From Bacteroidia bacterium (GTDB lineage: Bacteria; Bacteroidota; Bacteroidia; NS11-12g; UBA955), in contig JALOAG010000001.1 of assembly GCA_023228875.1 (NCBI GenBank), positions 248,001-312,000 of the forward strand: a stretch of 64,000 nucleotides of DNA, written 5' to 3'. A program made the translations under genes and the position numbers. This document shows, one piece after another, positions 59,754-64,000 of the stretch (the first letter of the stretch is position 1; each line of letters opens with the position of its first letter). The notes below the pieces were generated by a model. That model was not told where the DNA came from, did not search any database, and saw nothing but the letters and a program-made list of their open reading frames with translations.

Positions 59754-60314
59754 ATGGCATACAAACCAACATTAAAAGAGAGATATACCACAGAAGTTAC
59801 GAAAGCTCTAACAGCAAAATTTGCTTATAAGAATGTAATGGAGATTCCAAGGTTACAAAAAATTTGTTTAAATCAAGGAGTAGGCATTGCTGTTTCTGAC
59901 AAGAAGCTTATTGACAATGCAGTTGAAGAAATGACTACTATTTCCGGACAAAAAGCATGTCCTACCTATTCCAAAAAAGCAATTTCTAATTTCAAACTTA
60001 GAGAAAAAATGCCGATTGGAGTGAAGGTTACATTGCGCGGAGATAAAATGTATGAATTTCTTGAAAGATTAATTTCAATTTCGCTACCTAGAGTTAGAGA
60101 CTTCCAAGGTCTTAAAATAAAAGGCTTTGACGGTAGAGGAAATTATAATATGGGTATTACTGAACAAATCATATTCCCAGAGATGAACATTGACAAGATT
60201 AATAGAATTAATGGTATGGACATTACTTTTGTTACAACTGCTAAAACTGACGAAGAGTGTTTAGAGTTGCTAAAGTGTTTCGGTATGCCATTTCAAACTA
60301 AAGACGCTAAATAA
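59754..60314 (+). CDS. rplE: 50S ribosomal protein L5
   Basis: uL5 binds 5S rRNA and bridges to the 30S head. The 186-residue protein has YKNVMEIPRLQKICLNQGVG, TTISGQKACPTYSKKAISNF, KLREKMPIGVKVTLRG, LPRVRDFQGLKIKGFDGRGN and GITEQIIFPEMNIDKI. Confidence 0.98.
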   Translation: MAYKPTLKERYTTEVTKALTAKFAYKNVMEIPRLQKICLNQGVGIAVSDKKLIDNAVEEMTTISGQKACPTYSKKAISNFKLREKMPIGVKVTLRGDKMYEFLERLISISLPRVRDFQGLKIKGFDGRGNYNMGITEQIIFPEMNIDKINRINGMDITFVTTAKTDEECLELLKCFGMPFQTKDAK

Positions 60315-60319
60315 TAACA

Positions 60320-60589
60320 ATGGCAAAAGAATCAATAAAAGCAAGAGACGTTAAAAGACGTAAATTAGTTCAAAAATATGCAGCAAAAAGAGCTGCATTG
60401 AAAGCAGCCGGTGAATGGGAAGAACTACAAAAATTACCTAGGAATTCATCAAAGGTAAGATTGAGAAACCGTTGTCAATTAACAGGAAGACCAAAGGGAT
60501 ATATACGTCACTTTGGAATATGCAGAAACCAATTGAGAAAATTGGCATCTGAAGGCAAAATTCCCGGTGTAACAAAAGCAAGTTGGTAA
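60320..60589 (+). CDS. rpsN: 30S ribosomal protein S14, zinc-free form
   Basis: uS14 belongs to the 30S head. The 89-residue protein has MAKESIKARDVKRRKLVQKY and RLRNRCQLTGRPKGYIRHFG with CRNQLRKLASEGKIPGVTKA following. The CxxC pairs of the zinc-binding type are absent, although the length is shorter than the 101-residue E. coli form. Confidence 0.97.
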   Translation: MAKESIKARDVKRRKLVQKYAAKRAALKAAGEWEELQKLPRNSSKVRLRNRCQLTGRPKGYIRHFGICRNQLRKLASEGKIPGVTKASW

Positions 60590-60614
60590 TAAATTAAATA
60601 AAGAAAATAATAAG

Positions 60615-61016
60615 ATGACTGATCCAATAGCAGATTTTTTAACCAGATTAAGAAATGCAGTAATCGCCAAACATAGAGTTGTTGAAATACCTGCATCTAA
60701 TATCAAAAAGGCAATTACCAAAGTACTTTTTGAAAAAGGTTATATTTTGAATTATAAATTTGAGGACAATACCAATGGTGGACAGGGTAGCATTAAAATT
60801 GCACTGAAATATCATCCGGTTACTAAACAATCAGCAATCACTGAGTTGACAAGAATTAGCAAGCCGGGTCTCAGACAATATGTTCCTGCAGACAACCTGC
60901 CTAAAGTAATCAATGGACTTGGTATTGCAATTATTTCTTCATCTCATGGAGTTATTACTGACAAGGAAGCCAGAAAACTAAATGTAGGTGGAGAGGTTTT
61001 ATGTTATGTTTCATAA
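60615..61016 (+). CDS. rpsH: 30S ribosomal protein S8
   Basis: uS8 organises the central domain of 16S rRNA and in E. coli represses the spc operon. The 133-residue protein starts MTDPIADFLTRLRNAVIAKH and ends ISSSHGVITDKEARKLNVGG plus EVLCYVS. The 25 nt before it show no obvious S8-binding helix. Confidence 0.98.
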   Translation: MTDPIADFLTRLRNAVIAKHRVVEIPASNIKKAITKVLFEKGYILNYKFEDNTNGGQGSIKIALKYHPVTKQSAITELTRISKPGLRQYVPADNLPKVINGLGIAIISSSHGVITDKEARKLNVGGEVLCYVS

Positions 61017-61033
61017 TTAATTAGGAAGATATT

Positions 61034-61588
61034 ATGTCAAGAATTGGAAATAAAATAATTGAAATACCTGCAGGTGTGACAGTTTCACAAGATAAACATG
61101 TTGTTACTGTGAAAGGTCCGAAAGGTGAATTAAAACAAGAATTAAAAGAAGGGTTTGACCTCAAAATTGATGGTAATCAGATTCAACTTATAAGACCATC
61201 GGATGAAAAACAGGATAAAGCATTGCACGGTTTATATCGTTCTTTGATTCACAACCATGTTGTTGGTGTTTCTCATGGACATACAATCAGCCAAGAGTTT
61301 GTTGGAGTTGGTTATAGAGCCACTGTACAAGGACAAGTGTTGGATATGTCAATTGGATATTCGCACAAAATTATGTTTGAACTTCCAAAAGAAATAAAAA
61401 TTAAAGCAGAAGCTCCTAAAGGTGCAGCTCCATTTATCACTATGGAATGTATTGATAAAGAATTATTGGGAAGAGTTGCAGCTAAAATAAGAAGTTTCAG
61501 ACCACCAGAGCCTTATAAAGGAAAAGGGATTCGCTATGTAGGTGAACAAGTAAGAAGAAAAGCAGGTAAATCAGCAGCTAAAAAATAA
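61034..61588 (+). CDS. rplF: 50S ribosomal protein L6
   Basis: uL6 lies near the factor-binding site. The 184-residue protein has MSRIGNKIIEIPAGVTVSQD, VTVKGPKGELKQEL, SQEFVGVGYRATVQGQ and FRPPEPYKGKGIRYVGEQVR, then a Lys-rich end. Confidence 0.98.
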   Translation: MSRIGNKIIEIPAGVTVSQDKHVVTVKGPKGELKQELKEGFDLKIDGNQIQLIRPSDEKQDKALHGLYRSLIHNHVVGVSHGHTISQEFVGVGYRATVQGQVLDMSIGYSHKIMFELPKEIKIKAEAPKGAAPFITMECIDKELLGRVAAKIRSFRPPEPYKGKGIRYVGEQVRRKAGKSAAKK

Positions 61589-61593
61589 GTAAA

Positions 61594-61953
61594 ATGAGTA
61601 CAAAAGCTAAAGTAGAAAGACGAGAAAAAATAAAAAGAAGCATAGCTCCCAAGGTGCGTGGAACTCAACAAAAACCTCGCTTGGTAGTGTTTAAAAGCAA
61701 TAAAGAAATTTATGCTCAAATAGTAGATGATACTAAATCAGTTACACTATGTTCTGCTTCTTCAAAAGAGAAAGATTTATCAACATTAAAGAATACAAAA
61801 ACAGCAATAGCAAGCCAAATTGGGAAAAGAATTGCTGAAAAAGCAAAAGCCGCAGGTATTTCAACTGTTGTATTTGATAGAAACGGATATTTATATCACG
61901 GACGTATTAAGTCACTTGCAGATGGTGCAAGAGAGGGAGGATTGGTATTTTAA
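61594..61953 (+). CDS. rplR: 50S ribosomal protein L18
   Basis: uL18 brings 5S rRNA to the 50S. The 119-residue sequence shows RREKIKRSIAPKVRGTQQKP, RLVVFKSNKEIYAQIVDDTK, and VFDRNGYLYHGRIKSLADGA with REGGLVF at the end. Normal length. Confidence 0.97.
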   Translation: MSTKAKVERREKIKRSIAPKVRGTQQKPRLVVFKSNKEIYAQIVDDTKSVTLCSASSKEKDLSTLKNTKTAIASQIGKRIAEKAKAAGISTVVFDRNGYLYHGRIKSLADGAREGGLVF

Positions 61954-61965
61954 ACAATAAAAATA

Positions 61966-62484
61966 ATGGCAACACAAAATATTAAAAGAATTAACAAATC
62001 CGACCTGGAACTTACAGAGAATGTAGTTGCTATCCAAAGGGTAGCGAAGGTTACAAAAGGTGGAAGAACTTTTAGCTTTACTGCTATTGTAGTCGTAGGC
62101 GATAAAAATGGCATTGTTGGTATTGGTTCCGGAAAAGCCAGCGAAATACAAGCTGCTATTCAAAAGGGAATTGAAGATGCAAAGAAAAATCTTATTAAAG
62201 TTCCAATCATCAATGGAACAATCCCTCATGAACAGATTGGAAGATATTGCGGAGGTCATGTGTTTATGAAACCTGCTGCACACGGTACCGGTGTTATTGC
62301 CGGTGGTGCAATGAGAGCTGTACTTGAAAGCGCAGGGATAGAAAATATTCTTTCAAAATCAAAAGGCTCTTCAAACCCTCATAATGTTGTTAAAGCTACT
62401 ATTGATGCATTGTTAAAGTTGAGAGACCCTTATACAATTGCGCAACAAAGAGGTATTAAATTAGAAAATGTTTTTAACGGTTAA
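61966..62484 (+). CDS. rpsE: 30S ribosomal protein S5
   Basis: uS5 lies at the mRNA entrance and affects accuracy. The 172-residue protein has ENVVAIQRVAKVTKGGRTFS, GIGSGKASEIQAAIQKGIED, KPAAHGTGVIAGGAMRAVLE and SKSKGSSNPHNVVKATIDAL. The start is the ATG at 61966; rplR ends 12 nt before. Confidence 0.98.
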   Translation: MATQNIKRINKSDLELTENVVAIQRVAKVTKGGRTFSFTAIVVVGDKNGIVGIGSGKASEIQAAIQKGIEDAKKNLIKVPIINGTIPHEQIGRYCGGHVFMKPAAHGTGVIAGGAMRAVLESAGIENILSKSKGSSNPHNVVKATIDALLKLRDPYTIAQQRGIKLENVFNG

Positions 62485-62495
62485 TTATTAATATC

Positions 62496-62675
62496 ATGAG
62501 CAAAATTAGAGTAACACAAATAAAAAGTGCTATTGACAGACCCGAGAATCAAAAGAGAACTTTGATTGCATTGGGGTTAAACAAAATTAACAAAAGTAAA
62601 GAGTTTGAAGCAAACCCTATGATTTTGGGTATGGTGAGAGTGGTTAATCATTTAGTTAAAGTAGAAAATATTTAA
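62496..62675 (+). CDS. rpmD: 50S ribosomal protein L30
   Basis: uL30 is a small non-essential 50S protein. The 59-residue sequence, read directly between rpsE and rplO, starts MSKIRVTQIKSAIDRPENQK, continues RTLIALGLNKINKSKEFEAN and ends GMVRVVNHLVKVENI. All L30 landmarks are present. It lies 11 nt after rpsE and 4 nt before rplO. Confidence 0.96.
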   Translation: MSKIRVTQIKSAIDRPENQKRTLIALGLNKINKSKEFEANPMILGMVRVVNHLVKVENI

Positions 62676-62679
62676 GAGA

Positions 62680-63126
62680 ATGGATTTAAGTAATTTAAAA
62701 CCTGCTGCAGGTTCAATAAAAAAAGATAAGAGAGTTGGTCGTGGACAAGGTTCAGGACGCGGAGGAACTTCAACTCGTGGTCATAAGGGTGCACAATCAA
62801 GATCCGGTTATTCAAGAAAAAGAGGTTTTGAAGGTGGACAAATGCCATTACAAAGAAGAGTTCCTAAAGGTGGATTTAAGAATATTAACCGAGTAGAATA
62901 CGTGGGTATTAACTTGGATGTACTTCAATCTTTAGTGGATAATAAAGGTGTTACCGAAATCAATAAAGAAGTATTGTTGGCAAATCACTTAATTGCTAAG
63001 AAAGATTTATTCAAAATTCTTGGTAGAGGTGAGCTGAAAGTAAAACTTTCTGTTACTGCAAACGGTTTTTCTAAAACTGCTAAAGAAGCAATTGAAAAAG
63101 TAGGTGGTACAACTCAACTTGTATAA
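62680..63126 (+). CDS. rplO: 50S ribosomal protein L15
   Basis: uL15 is a late assembly protein. The 148-residue sequence has the glycine/arginine-rich N-terminus KRVGRGQGSGRGGTSTRGHK, KRGFEGGQMPLQRRVPKGGF and a C-terminal domain with LFKILGRGELKVKLSVTANG. secY starts 4 nt after the stop. Confidence 0.98.
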   Translation: MDLSNLKPAAGSIKKDKRVGRGQGSGRGGTSTRGHKGAQSRSGYSRKRGFEGGQMPLQRRVPKGGFKNINRVEYVGINLDVLQSLVDNKGVTEINKEVLLANHLIAKKDLFKILGRGELKVKLSVTANGFSKTAKEAIEKVGGTTQLV

Positions 63127-63130
63127 ATAA

Positions 63131-64000
63131 ATGAGTAAATTTAGACTAATAAGAAAGTTACAAGAGATTTGGAGTATTGAGGAACTTCGAACAAAGATCC
63201 TTAATACCCTATTTTTCCTATTAATATATAGACTAGGAACTTTTGTAATTCTCCCGGGTATTGATTCTGAGCAATTGACAGGCTTGCAAGGACAAACTGA
63301 CGGTAGTTTGTTAGGATTAATTAATGTCTTTGCAGGTGGAGCATTTGCCAGAGGTGCATTTTTTGCATTAGGTATCATGCCATATATTTCCGCATCAATT
63401 GTAATTCAGTTGATGGGGATTGCTGTACCGGCATTTCAAAAAATGCAGAAAGAAGGTGAAGACGGAAGACGTAAGCTAAACCAAATTACCCGATATTTAA
63501 CGGTTGCAATTACGCTAGTTCAATCAGTGGCATACTTAATTAACATTACATCTAACCCTGGAAACTCAGGTGCGCTTTTGTTTATCTCTAGACCTGATGT
63601 GATGTCACAAAGTATGTTTATGATTGTGAATACGCTCATATTAACAGCCGGAACTATCTTTGTGATGTGGATTGGAGAGAAAATTACAGATAAAGGATTA
63701 GGTAACGGTATCTCTTTAATTATTATGATTGGTATCGTTGACAGGTTGCCGGGAGCGTTGACTTTTGAATTAGTTCAGCGTTTTAATGACGGTCAATTAC
63801 CGATATTTATTGTTCAACTTACATTATGGTTAGCAGTGATTGTTGCAAGTGTTTTATTGGTACAAGGAACAAGAAAGATTCCGGTAAATTATGCAAAGAG
63901 AGTAGTTGGTAATAGACAGTATGGAGGTTCTAGACAATATATCCCATTAAAAGTTAATGCAGCCGGAGTTATGCCAATTATTTTTGCTCAAGCATTAATG
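63131..64000 (+). CDS. secY: Preprotein translocase subunit SecY, 3' end cut by window edge
   Basis: SecY forms the protein-conducting channel of the general secretion pathway. The 290 codons in the window are open to the edge. They show FRLIRKLQEIWSIEELRTKI, LLIYRLGTFVILPGID, the plug region NVFAGGAFARGAFFALGIMP, YISASIVIQLMGIAVPAFQ, EKITDKGLGNGISLIIMIGI and a loop with RKIPVNYAKRVVGNRQYGG. About two thirds of a typical SecY is present. It is the last gene seen in the operon. Confidence 0.97.
   Translation, partial: MSKFRLIRKLQEIWSIEELRTKILNTLFFLLIYRLGTFVILPGIDSEQLTGLQGQTDGSLLGLINVFAGGAFARGAFFALGIMPYISASIVIQLMGIAVPAFQKMQKEGEDGRRKLNQITRYLTVAITLVQSVAYLINITSNPGNSGALLFISRPDVMSQSMFMIVNTLILTAGTIFVMWIGEKITDKGLGNGISLIIMIGIVDRLPGALTFELVQRFNDGQLPIFIVQLTLWLAVIVASVLLVQGTRKIPVNYAKRVVGNRQYGGSRQYIPLKVNAAGVMPIIFAQALM

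Noticed and set aside
1..64000. tRNA, rRNA, CRISPR, prophage or insertion-sequence features
   Set aside because: Gaps between genes were read on both strands and no cloverleaf, repeat-spacer array, transposase or integrase was recognised; faint ncRNAs would need a covariance-model search that I cannot run.

Overview
The window comes from an AT-rich member of the Bacteroidota, probably an uncultured lineage outside the gut Bacteroidaceae. Supporting signs are the recurrent TAnnTTTG promoter element of this phylum, the near absence of Shine-Dalgarno sequences, a fused E1 alpha/beta 2-oxoacid dehydrogenase, the three-gene sdhC-sdhA-sdhB order, tandem DUF6089-type barrels beside uppS-bamA, a TPR/PD40/OmpA lipoprotein resembling PorE, and a direct fusA-rpsJ junction without tuf. 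No tRNA, rRNA, CRISPR array, prophage or transposase was seen.

Layout. 1-4347 (minus): comEC (cut by the left edge) and the fused E1 gene. 4553-12158: housekeeping genes (yicC, rsfS, birA, coaX) and envelope proteins (two outer-membrane barrels, a TPR lipoprotein, a metallophosphoesterase lipoprotein). 11973-20070 (mostly minus): a 61-residue membrane protein, lysA, an RsmB-like methyltransferase, a periplasmic-binding-like lipoprotein, guaA, mgtC (plus), a sodium/solute symporter and a 36-residue membrane microprotein just upstream of it. 20159-22504 (minus): tyrS and pyrD. 22668-32472 (plus): succinate dehydrogenase, rhomboid protease, PorE-like protein, purM, lptC and a small membrane protein. 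32480-41179 (minus): surface glycan genes, bamA, uppS, two DUF6089 proteins and a polyprenyl synthase. 41275-44930: adk and obgE (plus), a small membrane protein and a ComM-like ATPase (minus). 45076-50750 (minus): an accessory island, then an LTA-synthase-like enzyme. 50891-64000 (plus): the fused str-S10-spc ribosomal operon, running from rpsL into secY, which is cut by the right edge.

The most unusual part is 45076-48813. Two different secreted-protein genes there are each preceded by a near-identical element of about 330 bp. It begins exactly at the start codon and ends at a Bacteroidota-type promoter, so it should be transcribed as a long 5' leader. Comparing the two copies shows that the small reading frame inside is not conserved, which points to an RNA or DNA function. 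The genes it controls encode a cysteine-rich lipoprotein, and an operon of a secreted cysteine-containing protein, a probable beta-propeller lipoprotein and a CxxC thioredoxin-like protein. This is the best candidate for an undescribed system in the window.

Elsewhere, many genes serve envelope assembly: BamA and LptC for outer-membrane and LPS assembly, UppS and polyprenyl synthase for isoprenoid carriers, O-antigen ligase and aminotransferase for glycans. These sit among core metabolism and translation genes.
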